A stretch of DNA of 64,000 nt from Aquimarina aggregata (lineage in GTDB: Bacteria > Bacteroidota > Bacteroidia > Flavobacteriales > Flavobacteriaceae). The notes beneath the pieces were generated by a model. It saw only the letters and a list, made by a program, of their open reading frames with translations, was not told the DNA's origin and did not search any database. The stretch covers positions 372,001-436,000 of the forward strand of contig NZ_LQRT01000013.1 of NCBI RefSeq assembly GCF_001632745.1, given 5' to 3'. Position 1 is the stretch's first letter; the number at the start of each line of letters is the position of its first letter. Below, piece by piece: positions 36,171 through 45,770 of this stretch. The translations under genes were made by a program, and so were the position numbers.

Positions 36171-36743
36171 TTGAAAAAAGAGAATTCCATTTTATTAGAA
36201 GAACATATTAGTAAAGCTAAAGATGGAAAACAAACGTCCTTTAATTATCTTTTGCATACTTTTTGGAATGATGTTTATAATTTCCAACTCAAAAGAACAG
36301 AAGATGAATATGAAGCTGAAGATATAACTATACAAAGTTTTTCTAAAGCTTTTGATAAGATTGATACTTTTAAAGAAGAATACAATTTTAAGACTTGGTT
36401 AATCCAAATCTCTAAGAACATCCATATTGATCTCCTAAGAAAAAAAAATGCATCTATACGATCAAAAACAACGCTTAACGTTGACGATTCAGTATATAAA
36501 ATAGTAGATGATAATCCTACACCAGAGGATAAACTAATTACAGAACAAAATCTTGCACAATTGTTATTATATATAAAGCAATTAAAACTTCCCTATCAGG
36601 AAGTTATCAATTTGCGTTATTTTCAAGAATTAAGCTATAAAGAAATAGCAGACCACCTAAACGAACCAATAAATAATATAAAAGTCAAACTACTAAGAGC
36701 CAAAAAATTATTGTCTGAAATTATTACGACAGCTAGCGAATAA
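36171..36743 (+). CDS. ECF-type RNA polymerase sigma factor
   Basis: 190 aa with a TTG start at 36171. Region 2 reads EAEDITIQSFSKAFDKIDTF...FKTWLIQISKNIHIDLLRKK and region 4 reads LPYQEVINLRYFQELSYKEIADHL...VKLLRAKKLL. ATG 36114 is an alternative that would overlap the preceding gene by 23 bases, but its extra residues are not typical; the frame is open back to 35973 only as a shadow of the preceding gene. Likely co-transcribed with that small membrane protein. Regulon unknown. Confidence 0.85.
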   Translation: MKKENSILLEEHISKAKDGKQTSFNYLLHTFWNDVYNFQLKRTEDEYEAEDITIQSFSKAFDKIDTFKEEYNFKTWLIQISKNIHIDLLRKKNASIRSKTTLNVDDSVYKIVDDNPTPEDKLITEQNLAQLLLYIKQLKLPYQEVINLRYFQELSYKEIADHLNEPINNIKVKLLRAKKLLSEIITTASE

Positions 36744-36760
36744 TTAATCTTTGAAAACTT

Positions 36761-36994
36761 TTACGATCGTAAATTAAAAGATGTAAAATTCTTAATAACC
36801 GCGAATAAAGGATCTATCCATTTGTCATTAATCTTTTTATCATATTTAACAAACTTCTGAATCAAGCCTTTAGGCGCAGATATTTCTTTTTCTATCGCAG
36901 TAATATTGATATATTGTTGATTCCTTATCAACCATTTTTCTACACGCTTTCTACTATTTTGTCGTTTTTTGGGGCTTATCAATTCGTCATGCAT
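36761..36994 (-). CDS. small hypothetical protein, possible helix-turn-helix
   Basis: 77 aa, rich in Lys and Arg, not assigned to a family. INITAIEKEISAPKGLIQKFVKYDKK resembles a short helix-turn-helix as found in small DNA-binding proteins. It is the only credible gene on this strand between the sigma factor and lipA, and converges on the sigma gene with 17 bases between stops. Moderate evidence that it is real. Confidence 0.5.
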   Translation of the reverse strand: MHDELISPKKRQNSRKRVEKWLIRNQQYINITAIEKEISAPKGLIQKFVKYDKKINDKWIDPLFAVIKNFTSFNLRS

Positions 36995-37189
36995 GATTTT
37001 TTTCTCTTTTACTCACATAACTTTTAAAATAAAGAAAAATTTTATGTTAACTTAATTTTAACTTATTGTTAGGGAACTTGTTAACACATCAAAATAGTAA
37101 AACAAAACATTCTACTTTATAAATAGAATCAAGCCATTCAACGAATCATAACTTTTTCTTTATTACTACCGTTATCTAAGCTTTCTTCG

Positions 37190-37197
37190 TATTTTTG
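37190..37197 (+). promoter_or_regulatory. -7 element (TATTTTTG) for lipA
   Basis: TAnnTTTG match 17 bases before the lipA ATG; no clear -33 TTG. Confidence 0.4.
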
Positions 37198-37214
37198 CTA
37201 AAAATATTGTTAGA

Positions 37215-38087
37215 ATGAATAATGATGTTGCGGCTGCAGCCCCTCCTAAGGGGAAACCAAAATGGTTAAGAGTAAAACTACCTACAGGCAAAAAATATAC
37301 TGAGTTAAGAGGCTTGGTAGACAAATATGATCTACATACGATTTGTACATCAGGAAGCTGTCCTAATATGGGTGAATGTTGGAGCGAAGGAACAGCTACT
37401 TTCATGATTTTAGGTAATATCTGTACCCGTTCTTGCGGTTTTTGTGGTGTTAAAACAGGAAGACCTGAAACTGTTGACTGGGAAGAACCTGAAAAAGTAG
37501 CACGTTCTATTAAGATTATGAATATAAAACACGCTGTTGTTACATCGGTTGATAGAGATGATCTAGCTGATGGTGGTTCAATTATTTGGGCAGAAACCAT
37601 TCAAGCAATACGCAGAATGAACCCAAATACAACCTTAGAAACTTTGATTCCTGATTTCCAAGGAAAGAAAACGAATATCGATAGAATTATAGCGGTAAAA
37701 CCAGAGGTTGTTTCCCACAACATGGAAACTGTAAAAAGATTAACCAGAGAAGTTCGTATTCAAGCCAAGTATGAACAAAGCCTAGAGGTACTTAAATACT
37801 TAAAAGACCAAGGCATTAATCGAACAAAGAGTGGCATAATGCTTGGCCTTGGAGAAACAGAAGATGAAGTTATTCAGGTACTTAAAGATTTAAGAGAAGT
37901 TAATTTAGATATAGTGACAATTGGTCAATATCTCCAACCAAGTAAAAAACATCTTCCTGTAAAACAATTTATTACTCCCGATCAATTTAAAAAATATGAA
38001 GAGATAGGTCTGGAAATGGGATTTAGACATGTTGAAAGTGGTGCTTTAGTACGATCTTCTTATAAAGCCCAAAAGCATTTATTGTAA
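37215..38087 (+). CDS. lipA: lipoyl synthase
   Basis: 290 aa radical SAM enzyme inserting two sulfurs into octanoyl-protein. It carries both clusters: auxiliary C-X4-C-X5-C in CTSGSCPNMGEC near residue 44 and radical SAM CX3CX2C in CTRSCGFC near 71. The terminal RSSYKA supplies the serine ligand of the auxiliary cluster. Standard length. gap follows after 31 bases. Confidence 0.97.
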   Translation: MNNDVAAAAPPKGKPKWLRVKLPTGKKYTELRGLVDKYDLHTICTSGSCPNMGECWSEGTATFMILGNICTRSCGFCGVKTGRPETVDWEEPEKVARSIKIMNIKHAVVTSVDRDDLADGGSIIWAETIQAIRRMNPNTTLETLIPDFQGKKTNIDRIIAVKPEVVSHNMETVKRLTREVRIQAKYEQSLEVLKYLKDQGINRTKSGIMLGLGETEDEVIQVLKDLREVNLDIVTIGQYLQPSKKHLPVKQFITPDQFKKYEEIGLEMGFRHVESGALVRSSYKAQKHLL

Positions 38088-38118
38088 AAAGTCTGATCAA
38101 AAAATAACTCAGAATTTA

Positions 38119-39123
38119 ATGAATACACCCATTAGAATTGCCATTAATGGTTTTGGACGAATTGGACGAAATCTTTTCAGATTATTAATTAATCATACAA
38201 ATATAAAAGTTGTAGCAATTAATGATCTTGCAGATACAAAGACCTTAAGTCATCTCTTAAAATACGATAGTATACATGGGGTATTACCAAATGAAATATC
38301 TCATACTAAAAATGATATTATTGTTGATGGTGAATCTTACCCTTTAACTAACGAAAAGGATCCTGCACATTGCAAATGGGCTAAATATAATGTCGATATC
38401 GTCATTGAAGCTACTGGACTCTTTAAAACTTTAGCACTCTCTGAAAAACATTTAATCGCAGGAGCAAAAAAGGTTATTTTATCCGCTCCTCCTTCAGAGG
38501 ATAGTATAAAAACTATCGTTCTAGGAATAAACGATGGTGTTCTAGAAGGTACAGAACGTATTGTATCTAATGCGTCTTGTACTACAAATAACGCTGCTCC
38601 AATGATTAAGATTATTAATGATTTATGCGGTATTGAACAGGCATACATTACAACGATCCATAGTTATACTACTGATCAAAGTTTACACGATCAACCGCAT
38701 AGAGATTTAAGACGTGCTAGAGCTGCAAGCCAATCTATTGTACCTACAACAACAGGAGCAGCTAAGGCTTTAACAAAAATTTTCCCTGATTTAAGTGATG
38801 TAATTGGAGGATGTGGCATACGAGTTCCCGTACCTAACGGATCTTTAACAGACATCACCTTTAATGTCCAAAGACAAACTTCTATCGAAGAAGTTAATGA
38901 TGCATTCAAAAAAGCTTCCGAGACCTATCTAAAAGGGATTTTAGCGTATACGCAAGATCCAATAGTATCTGTAGATATTCTTGGAAACAGTCACTCATGT
39001 GTCTTTGATTCTCTAATGACTTCGGTAATTGGAAACATGGTAAAAATCATAGGTTGGTATGATAATGAAATAGGTTATAGTCACAGATTAATTGATTTAA
39101 TTATTAACATTTCCAAGAAATAA
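38119..39123 (+). CDS. gap: glyceraldehyde-3-phosphate dehydrogenase
   Basis: 334 aa. NAD-binding INGFGRIGRN at residue 9, catalytic cysteine in SNASCTTNNAAP near 152, phosphate-binding RAASQSIVPTTTGAAKA near 196, and the terminal WYDNEIGYSHR. Acts in glycolysis or gluconeogenesis. Probably one of more than one gap gene in the genome. It is followed after 29 bases by a hybrid histidine kinase gene. Confidence 0.95.
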   Translation: MNTPIRIAINGFGRIGRNLFRLLINHTNIKVVAINDLADTKTLSHLLKYDSIHGVLPNEISHTKNDIIVDGESYPLTNEKDPAHCKWAKYNVDIVIEATGLFKTLALSEKHLIAGAKKVILSAPPSEDSIKTIVLGINDGVLEGTERIVSNASCTTNNAAPMIKIINDLCGIEQAYITTIHSYTTDQSLHDQPHRDLRRARAASQSIVPTTTGAAKALTKIFPDLSDVIGGCGIRVPVPNGSLTDITFNVQRQTSIEEVNDAFKKASETYLKGILAYTQDPIVSVDILGNSHSCVFDSLMTSVIGNMVKIIGWYDNEIGYSHRLIDLIINISKK

Positions 39124-39152
39124 CTATCTTAGTTCAGATTTTTAAAGGAAAA

Positions 39153-41378
39153 ATGCCAACCCCAATTAAACAATTTATAGCAATAGTTTTATTCATTTGT
39201 TGTTTTTTTACCTATTCTCAAACAGAACAAGGTGTTATAAAAAACCAACAGATAAAGGACTCCATTGACAATTATTTAATAAAGGCCAGTCAATCTATTG
39301 ATCAAGCAAAACTAGAACCTGCACTTTCTAATATCATCCGTGCTAAAGAAATTGCCCTCCAAAATCAAAATCGTACTTATCGTGCAAAAACAAACATGGT
39401 TCTTGCCAAACTTTACAGAGAACTAAGGGATTTAGAAAAAGCAGAAGATCAAATCTTAGATGCAATTCAGATACAAACAGAAGATAATGATGAGATTATG
39501 CTTGCACATTCGTACGCTATCTATGCATCTATCGCTACACAGCTTAAAAAATACCAAACGACAAATGAAATTTTAGATAAAGCACTAGCCCTTACTAAAA
39601 AGAAAGATATAGAAGGACTAGAAGGCTCTATTAAATTAAATCAAGGACTCCTAGCCCTTTCACAAAATCAACCAAAGGAAGCTATAAAACACTTTAAAGG
39701 AGGACTTCCTATTATTAAAACCTACAATTTAGCGTATCTTAAGGCAAAGTTATATGTAAATATGGCCAAAGCTCAACTAGCTATTGGTGAGCTTGATAAC
39801 GCAGAAGCAACCAATGACTCGTCTATGCAAATCGGAATAAAACAGAGCTTTTCTGAAATACGATCTGAGTCTAACGAACTGTACAGTAGGATTTATGAAA
39901 AAAAGGGAGATTATTTAACTTCTTTGAGCTATCTAAGAGCTCATGAAAAAATAAAAGATTCTTTATTTAATACAAATAAAGAGATTATTGCACAAGAAGC
40001 TGGAGCTAAACTAAATCTTAATGAGAATAATGTTCTTATCGAAGAATTAACAGAAGAAAACATTCAACAACAAAAATCTCTTAAACTAGGCCGTCTCACA
40101 ACTATTCTTAGTATAGCATTAATAACTATTTTATCACTATTAACACTCTCTTTATACAAGAATAACAATCTAAGAGCTAGGGCAAATGAGCTATTACAAA
40201 ATAAAAACACCGAACTTATTCTTGCTAAGGAAAATGCAGAAAGAGCAGGTGAAGCTAAAATTCAGTTTCTATCGACCATAACGCACGAATTAAGAACGCC
40301 ATTATATGCTGTAACTGGGTTAACACACCTTTTACTAGAAGAAAGTCCAACTCCTAATCAAAAAGAACACCTTAATTCTTTGAAATTTTCTGGAGAATAC
40401 TTATTATCTTTAATCAATAATATACTGGATTTAAATAAGTTGGAAGCAAATAAGGTAGAAATAGAAAGCACATCATTTAATTTAAAGAAAAGAATAAATG
40501 ATGTATTAATAGCATTAGGCAAATCTGCAAAAGACAGAAATAATAAGTTGCACTATGAGTTTGACGAATCTATTCCTACCAAATTAAAAGGAGATCCTTT
40601 AAAAGTCTCTCAAATCTTGATTAATCTGATTGGAAATTCTATAAAATTCACCCAAAATGGAGACATTTGGATACGCGTTAAGGCTATTAACAAAATAGAT
40701 ACTAAGGTATTTTTAAGTTTTGAAATAGAAGATAATGGTGTAGGTATTTCAGAAAAAAAACAACAAAATATTTTCGAAAATTTCACTCAAGGCTCAGTTC
40801 AGATTAATAGAAAGTTTGGAGGTACTGGATTAGGGCTATCGATCGTGAAAAATCTATTGTCATTAATGGATAGCGAAATAAAATTAGAAAGTGAACTAGG
40901 AAAAGGTTCTAAATTTTTATTCAGTCTTAAATTTGACATCTTCGAAAACAAAAACTCTAACTATACAGAAGAAGCTAAAAAAATAGACTATAATGTATTA
41001 GTAGATAAAAACATATTAATCGTAGAAGACAATAAGATTAATCAACTTATTACCAGAAAAATATTAGAAAAAAACAAAGTAAAATGTGATGTTGCAGATA
41101 ACGGAGATATAGCAGTACACAAAGTAAAAGAAAATAGTTTTGATTTAATTTTAATGGATATTCATATGCCAGGAATAAGTGGTATCGAAGCCACCAAACA
41201 AATTAGAGAGTTTAATACAGAAATACCTATTATTGCTCTTACTGCGGTTACATTAGATGATAATTTGGACGAATTTTATGACAACGGATTTAATGATATT
41301 ATACCAAAACCTTATAAAACTGAAGAGTTTTTCACTAAACTTCATAAAGCCTTAATAAAAAAGCAAACCACAATGTAG
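39153..41378 (+). CDS. TPR-containing hybrid sensor histidine kinase/response regulator
   Basis: 741 aa. Signal peptide (1-22), a periplasmic TPR array (about 30-280), a membrane segment near 315-335 (LTTILSIALITILSLLTLSLYK), a linker coiled coil, HisKA with FLSTITHELRTPLYAV near 375, HATPase with NLIGNSIKFTQNG and FGGTGLGLSIVKN, and a C-terminal receiver (NILIVEDNKINQ, aspartate in LILMDIHMPG). No DNA-binding output domain. Signal unknown; TPR sensors of this form are typical of Bacteroidetes. Confidence 0.93.
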   Translation: MPTPIKQFIAIVLFICCFFTYSQTEQGVIKNQQIKDSIDNYLIKASQSIDQAKLEPALSNIIRAKEIALQNQNRTYRAKTNMVLAKLYRELRDLEKAEDQILDAIQIQTEDNDEIMLAHSYAIYASIATQLKKYQTTNEILDKALALTKKKDIEGLEGSIKLNQGLLALSQNQPKEAIKHFKGGLPIIKTYNLAYLKAKLYVNMAKAQLAIGELDNAEATNDSSMQIGIKQSFSEIRSESNELYSRIYEKKGDYLTSLSYLRAHEKIKDSLFNTNKEIIAQEAGAKLNLNENNVLIEELTEENIQQQKSLKLGRLTTILSIALITILSLLTLSLYKNNNLRARANELLQNKNTELILAKENAERAGEAKIQFLSTITHELRTPLYAVTGLTHLLLEESPTPNQKEHLNSLKFSGEYLLSLINNILDLNKLEANKVEIESTSFNLKKRINDVLIALGKSAKDRNNKLHYEFDESIPTKLKGDPLKVSQILINLIGNSIKFTQNGDIWIRVKAINKIDTKVFLSFEIEDNGVGISEKKQQNIFENFTQGSVQINRKFGGTGLGLSIVKNLLSLMDSEIKLESELGKGSKFLFSLKFDIFENKNSNYTEEAKKIDYNVLVDKNILIVEDNKINQLITRKILEKNKVKCDVADNGDIAVHKVKENSFDLILMDIHMPGISGIEATKQIREFNTEIPIIALTAVTLDDNLDEFYDNGFNDIIPKPYKTEEFFTKLHKALIKKQTTM

Positions 41379-41426
41379 AAAATGCCCTCCTAGCAAACGC
41401 ACAAAAGGAGATGCATCTAAATACAC

Positions 41427-42440
41427 TTACATATCTTCCTTAACATATTTTAAAATAAGGTCTTCAAAAGCTTCCTTATCAGCCAAAAATTGCATTTCAA
41501 TGGGTTGATACCATATATTTTTCATAGAAAGCTCAGACGCAAGTCTCGTATAATCCTTTTCCGTTGTAACTATACATTTGTTCTTTTCTAATTCTATAAG
41601 TTCTTTATCAGAAAAATTATGATGATCAGGAAAATTAATATGGTCAAATTTCAACCCCAAAGAATGGTAGTAATCTAATAATGGCTTAGGCGTTGCAATA
41701 CCCGTAACAAGAGCAAAAGAACTTTCTTTAAACAAATCTATTGACCTACTACCCGAAGAACACATAAGATCTTTTCCATAAGAAATACTACTAAAAAACA
41801 AAGATTGTTCATCTTTGATATTAAGTTTTCTAGCTATATCCTGTTTCTCTTTATCAGAAATACCTATTGGACATTTGGTAACAACAATTATATCTGCACG
41901 TCTCGCCCCTTTTCTTGGCTCTCTTAAATCTCCAGTAGGTAAAAGAATATCACTTGTGTAAAGGTTATAATAAGCTGTTAGCAAAATATAAAGACCTGCC
42001 TTTACTTTTCTATGTTGATAGGCGTCATCAAGAATAATAGTTTCGGGTTTAGGAGTTAAGGACCTTAAATTAGCAATCCCCCGCTGCCGATTTCCATCAA
42101 CACCAACTGTAACATTTTTAAATTTAGTTTTAAATTGAAGAGGCTCATCTCCTACTTCTCTCGCAGTCGAAGAAGATTGCACGAGTTGAAAACCTTTTGT
42201 TTCTCTTTTATACCCTCTACTTAATGTCCCAACATTTATTTCGTTTTTAAGTAACCCAATTAAATACTCAACCATAGGTGATTTTCCAGTGCCCCCAACA
42301 CTAAGGTTGCCTACAGCAATAATAGGAAAATCATACTTCTTTGATGCTTTAATTCCAAAATCATACAACACATTTCTCAACCATGTTACAGCATAATATA
42401 TGGGAACAATCGGAAAAAGTATTTTTCGTAATAAATTCAA
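41427..42440 (-). CDS. lpxK: tetraacyldisaccharide 4'-kinase
   Basis: 337 aa inner-membrane-associated kinase adding the 4'-phosphate of lipid A. P-loop in NLSVGGTGKSPMVEYLI near residue 43; second conserved block ILDDAYQHRKV near 135; N-terminal helix with PIYYAVTWLRN. Supports a Gram-negative envelope with phosphorylated lipid A. It is divergent from the Nif3-like gene with a 110-base spacer. Confidence 0.95.
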   Translation of the reverse strand: MNLLRKILFPIVPIYYAVTWLRNVLYDFGIKASKKYDFPIIAVGNLSVGGTGKSPMVEYLIGLLKNEINVGTLSRGYKRETKGFQLVQSSSTAREVGDEPLQFKTKFKNVTVGVDGNRQRGIANLRSLTPKPETIILDDAYQHRKVKAGLYILLTAYYNLYTSDILLPTGDLREPRKGARRADIIVVTKCPIGISDKEKQDIARKLNIKDEQSLFFSSISYGKDLMCSSGSRSIDLFKESSFALVTGIATPKPLLDYYHSLGLKFDHINFPDHHNFSDKELIELEKNKCIVTTEKDYTRLASELSMKNIWYQPIEMQFLADKEAFEDLILKYVKEDM

Positions 42441-42474
42441 ATGTTTCTAGTTTTTTAAATAGTAATATTCAACA

Positions 42475-42497
42475 CAAAAGTATAAAACGTAACTTTG
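42475..42497. promoter_or_regulatory. facing -7 elements for lpxK (minus) and the Nif3-like gene (plus)
   Basis: TACTTTTG on the minus strand at 42475-42482 and TAACTTTG on the plus strand at 42490-42497, 7 bases apart, in the divergent spacer. The transcripts start within overlapping promoters. Confidence 0.5.
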
Positions 42498-42550
42498 ATT
42501 ATTGTGAAAAGTTTTTTTACATTCATTTTTTACTCAAAAAGAATACTATC

Positions 42551-43645
42551 ATGCAAATAAAAGAGGTCATACAACACCTTGAAGCTTTAGCCCCAAGTGC
42601 ATACGCAGAAGATTTTGACAATGTTGGATTACTTGTCGGAGATTCACAAACAACAGTCACTGGAATTCTAGTTACTCTGGATACTTTAGAAACCATAGTA
42701 GATGAGGCAATAGAAAAAAAATGCAACCTAATAGTTAGCTTTCATCCTATTATATTTAAAGGCATAAAAAAATTTAATGGCAAAAATTATGTAGAACGAG
42801 TTGTAATGAAGGCAATTAAACATGATATTGCAATTTTTGCCATTCATACAGCTCTTGACAATGCTTTACTTGGCGTAAATGATATGATGTCACAACAATT
42901 AGGACTGGTTAATCGAAAAATTCTAATTCCTCAAAATGGAAATATAAAGAAATTAGTTACCTATGTTCCTAATAAAGAAGCAGAAAACTTGCGTAGTAAA
43001 CTTTTTGAAGCTGGAGCAGGAGCTATTGGGAACTACAGTAATTGTAGTTTCTCTTCTGAAGGTACTGGAACGTTCAAACCATTAGAACAAGCAAATCCTA
43101 CATTAGGTAAGATAGGCAAAACACATCATGAAAATGAAACACAATTACAGGTAACCTTTGCTAAACATAATCAAAACAAAATTTTAAAGGCACTTTTTAA
43201 AAACCACTCTTATGAAGAGGTTGCCTATGAGATTACAACATTAGAAAACCAAAATCAAAATATCGGCATAGGAATGATAGGAGAATTACCTGATGCCATG
43301 GAAGAAGAGAAATTTTTACAACACTTAAAAAAAGTATTTAAAACTGGTTGCGTAAAACACTCTGCATTATTAAGAAAACCAATAAAAAAAGTTGCGGTTC
43401 TAGGAGGCAGTGGTAGTTTTGCAATTAAAAACGCACAGCGCGCTGGCGCAGATATTTTTATTACAGCAGATCTAAAATACCACCAATTTTATGAAGCCGA
43501 AAACAAACTTATAATTGCAGATATTGGCCATTATGAAAGCGAACAATACACAAAAAACCTAATTGTTAGTTATCTTAGAAAAAAAATCAGTAATTTTGCC
43601 ATCATTTTATCGGATAAAAACACCAATCCTATTCAATACCTATAA
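42551..43645 (+). CDS. Nif3-like dinuclear metal center protein (DUF34)
   Basis: 364 aa from ATG 42551; an ATG at 42383 lies inside lpxK on the other strand and is rejected. Family features: DFDNVGLLVGD near residue 23, the metal ligands in LIVSFHPIIFKG near 60 and FAIHTALDNALLGVND near 97, a central PII/CutA-like insert, and the terminal ADLKYHQFYEAENKLIIADIGHYESE. Cellular role of the family is not settled. The next gene starts 2 bases after its stop. Confidence 0.9.
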   Translation: MQIKEVIQHLEALAPSAYAEDFDNVGLLVGDSQTTVTGILVTLDTLETIVDEAIEKKCNLIVSFHPIIFKGIKKFNGKNYVERVVMKAIKHDIAIFAIHTALDNALLGVNDMMSQQLGLVNRKILIPQNGNIKKLVTYVPNKEAENLRSKLFEAGAGAIGNYSNCSFSSEGTGTFKPLEQANPTLGKIGKTHHENETQLQVTFAKHNQNKILKALFKNHSYEEVAYEITTLENQNQNIGIGMIGELPDAMEEEKFLQHLKKVFKTGCVKHSALLRKPIKKVAVLGGSGSFAIKNAQRAGADIFITADLKYHQFYEAENKLIIADIGHYESEQYTKNLIVSYLRKKISNFAIILSDKNTNPIQYL

Positions 43646-43647
43646 AT

Positions 43648-44424
43648 ATGGCAAAGAAAGAAGTTACTGTTGAGCAAAAATTAAGAGCATTATACGATTT
43701 GCAATTAATTGACTCTAGAGTTGATGAGATCAGAAACGTACGTGGAGAATTACCTTTAGAGGTTGAAGATCTAGAAGACGAAGTAGCCGGCTTAAATAAA
43801 AGATTAGAAAAGCTAAACAATGATCTTGAAACTATTGATGAAAATATCAAGAGTAAAAAGAATCTTATTGAAGAAGCTAAAGCGCTAATCAAAAAATACG
43901 GAGAACAACAAAAGAATGTGCGTAACAACCGTGAATACAATTCACTAAGTAAAGAGGTAGAATTTCAAGAATTAGAAATTCAATTAGCTGAAAAACACAT
44001 TAAAGAGCACAAGGCACAAATCGTTCAGAAGAATGAGATCATTAGTCAAACTAAAGGAAAATTAGGAGAACGAAATGAACATCTTTCACACAAGAAAGGT
44101 GAGCTTGATGCAATTTTAGCCGAAACTCAAAAAGAAGAAGAAGCATTAATTGCAAAATCTCAGGATTTCCAAAGAGATATCGAAGAGCGACTAATTGGTG
44201 CCTATAACAGAATAAGACAAAATGTAAAAAATGGATTAGCTGTTGTTGCGATTGAGCGTGGAGCATCTGGAGGTTCATTCTTTACAATTCCTCCTCAAGT
44301 ACAAATGGAAATAGCTTCTCGAAAAAAAATCATTACAGATGAGCATAGTGGTAGAATTTTAGTAGACCAAGAACTTGCAAGAGAAGAAAAAGAAAAAATG
44401 GAAGCGCTTTTTGCTAAATTGTAA
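43648..44424 (+). CDS. coiled-coil protein of the C4 zinc-ribbon family, zinc site lost
   Basis: 258 aa. The first ~180 residues form a long antiparallel coiled coil. The C-terminal part matches the zinc-ribbon domain by position (GASGGSFFTIPPQVQMEIAS and DEHSGRILVD) but contains no cysteine at all; Gly, Ser, Asp and His/Ser occupy the places of the four ligands. The protein as a whole has no Cys. It is paired with the Nif3-like gene (2-base gap), a conserved association. Function unknown. Confidence 0.85.
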   Translation: MAKKEVTVEQKLRALYDLQLIDSRVDEIRNVRGELPLEVEDLEDEVAGLNKRLEKLNNDLETIDENIKSKKNLIEEAKALIKKYGEQQKNVRNNREYNSLSKEVEFQELEIQLAEKHIKEHKAQIVQKNEIISQTKGKLGERNEHLSHKKGELDAILAETQKEEEALIAKSQDFQRDIEERLIGAYNRIRQNVKNGLAVVAIERGASGGSFFTIPPQVQMEIASRKKIITDEHSGRILVDQELAREEKEKMEALFAKL

Positions 44425-44453
44425 AAAAGCAATCTTATTTATATATTATACAG

Positions 44454-44480
44454 AGCCTCAGTTACACTGAGGCTTTTTTG
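44454..44480 (+). terminator. terminator after the coiled-coil gene
   Basis: 8-bp G+C-rich stem agcctcag/ctgaggct (44454-44461 with 44467-44474), 5-base loop, T-run. Confidence 0.88.
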
Positions 44481-44500
44481 ATTATTAATTTGAAATTAAA

Positions 44501-45736
44501 ATGAACCATGTGCTAATCATTGGCTTTGTATGGCCAGAACCCAACTCTTCTGCCGCAGGAAGTCGCATGCTACAACTTATACATATGTTCCTTAAACAAG
44601 GTCATAAAGTAACCTTTGCCAGTCCCGCTACAGATAGCGAACATATGATTAACCTTGAAAAAATAGGGGTCACAAAAACTTCTATTAGTGTTAATTCCTC
44701 AAGTTTTGATCATTTTATAAAAGACTTACAGCCCGCTATAGTCATGTTTGATAGATTCATGATGGAGGAGCAATTTGGATGGAGAGTAACCAAACACGCT
44801 CCTAATTCGATAAAAATATTAAACACCGAAGACTTACATTGCTTAAGAAAATCAAGACAAGAATCCTTAAAAAAGAACAAAACCTTCAAAACAGAAGAAC
44901 TTTTTAATAACGATATTACCAAAAGAGAAATTGCCAGTATATACAGATGCGACCTATCGCTTATTATTTCGGATTTTGAGATGAAACTTTTAGAAGAAGT
45001 TTTTGGTATCAATAAACAACTACTACACTACCTCCCCTTTTTATTAGACCCAATTAATTCTAACACCAAAAGTGATTGGCCAAGTTTTGAGCATAGAAAA
45101 CATTTTATTACCATCGGGAATTTTAAACACGAACCTAACTGGAAAAGTGTGCTTTATCTAAAAGAAACTATTTGGCCTTTGATTAAACAAAAGTTACCAG
45201 ATACAGAAATGCACATTTATGGCGCATATCCTCCCGCTAAAGCAATACAACTAAACAACCCTCAAGATGGATTCTATATAAAAGGACGAGCACACAATGC
45301 CTCTGAAGTTATGAAAAACGCAAGAGTATGCCTAGCTCCATTACAGTTCGGCGCAGGAATCAAAGGAAAACTCGCAGAAGCTATGCTTTGCGGTACCCCC
45401 AGCATTACCACAACAATAGGTGCCGAAGGTATGCTACATGAAGATTCTGACTGGAATGGTTTTGTTACCGATGATCCAATTACTTTTGCAAAAGCCGCAG
45501 TTAGACTATACTCTGACCACCACTTATGGAGTCAATCTCAACAGAATGGCATAGAGATCATAAACACGAGGTTTCAAAAAGAAAGTTTTGAATCAAAGTA
45601 TAATGAGCGACTCAAAACAATCGCCAATACCCTAGAAGTACATCGTAAATATAATTTTATAGGTAATATGCTTCAATATCACACCTTGCGAAGTACAGAA
45701 TATATGTCTCGTTGGATAGAAGAAAAAAACAAATAG
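44501..45736 (+). CDS. glycosyltransferase family 4-like protein
   Basis: 411 aa GT-B fold. N-terminal Rossmann part opens HVLIIGFVWPEPNSSAAGSRMLQLI; the nucleotide-sugar-binding C-terminal part has KHFITIGNFKHEPNWKSVLYL near residue 205 and APLQFGAGIKGKLAEAMLCGTPSITT near 285 with the EX7E-like region. It stands alone between terminators, so acceptor and pathway cannot be inferred. Confidence 0.85.
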   Translation: MNHVLIIGFVWPEPNSSAAGSRMLQLIHMFLKQGHKVTFASPATDSEHMINLEKIGVTKTSISVNSSSFDHFIKDLQPAIVMFDRFMMEEQFGWRVTKHAPNSIKILNTEDLHCLRKSRQESLKKNKTFKTEELFNNDITKREIASIYRCDLSLIISDFEMKLLEEVFGINKQLLHYLPFLLDPINSNTKSDWPSFEHRKHFITIGNFKHEPNWKSVLYLKETIWPLIKQKLPDTEMHIYGAYPPAKAIQLNNPQDGFYIKGRAHNASEVMKNARVCLAPLQFGAGIKGKLAEAMLCGTPSITTTIGAEGMLHEDSDWNGFVTDDPITFAKAAVRLYSDHHLWSQSQQNGIEIINTRFQKESFESKYNERLKTIANTLEVHRKYNFIGNMLQYHTLRSTEYMSRWIEEKNK

Positions 45737-45770
45737 TTTTTTCACACTCAATAGCCCATTACATAAAATC

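Noticed and set aside
42383..42550. Longer start for the Nif3-like protein
   Set aside because: It would begin inside lpxK on the other strand and add 56 non-family residues upstream of the conserved start.
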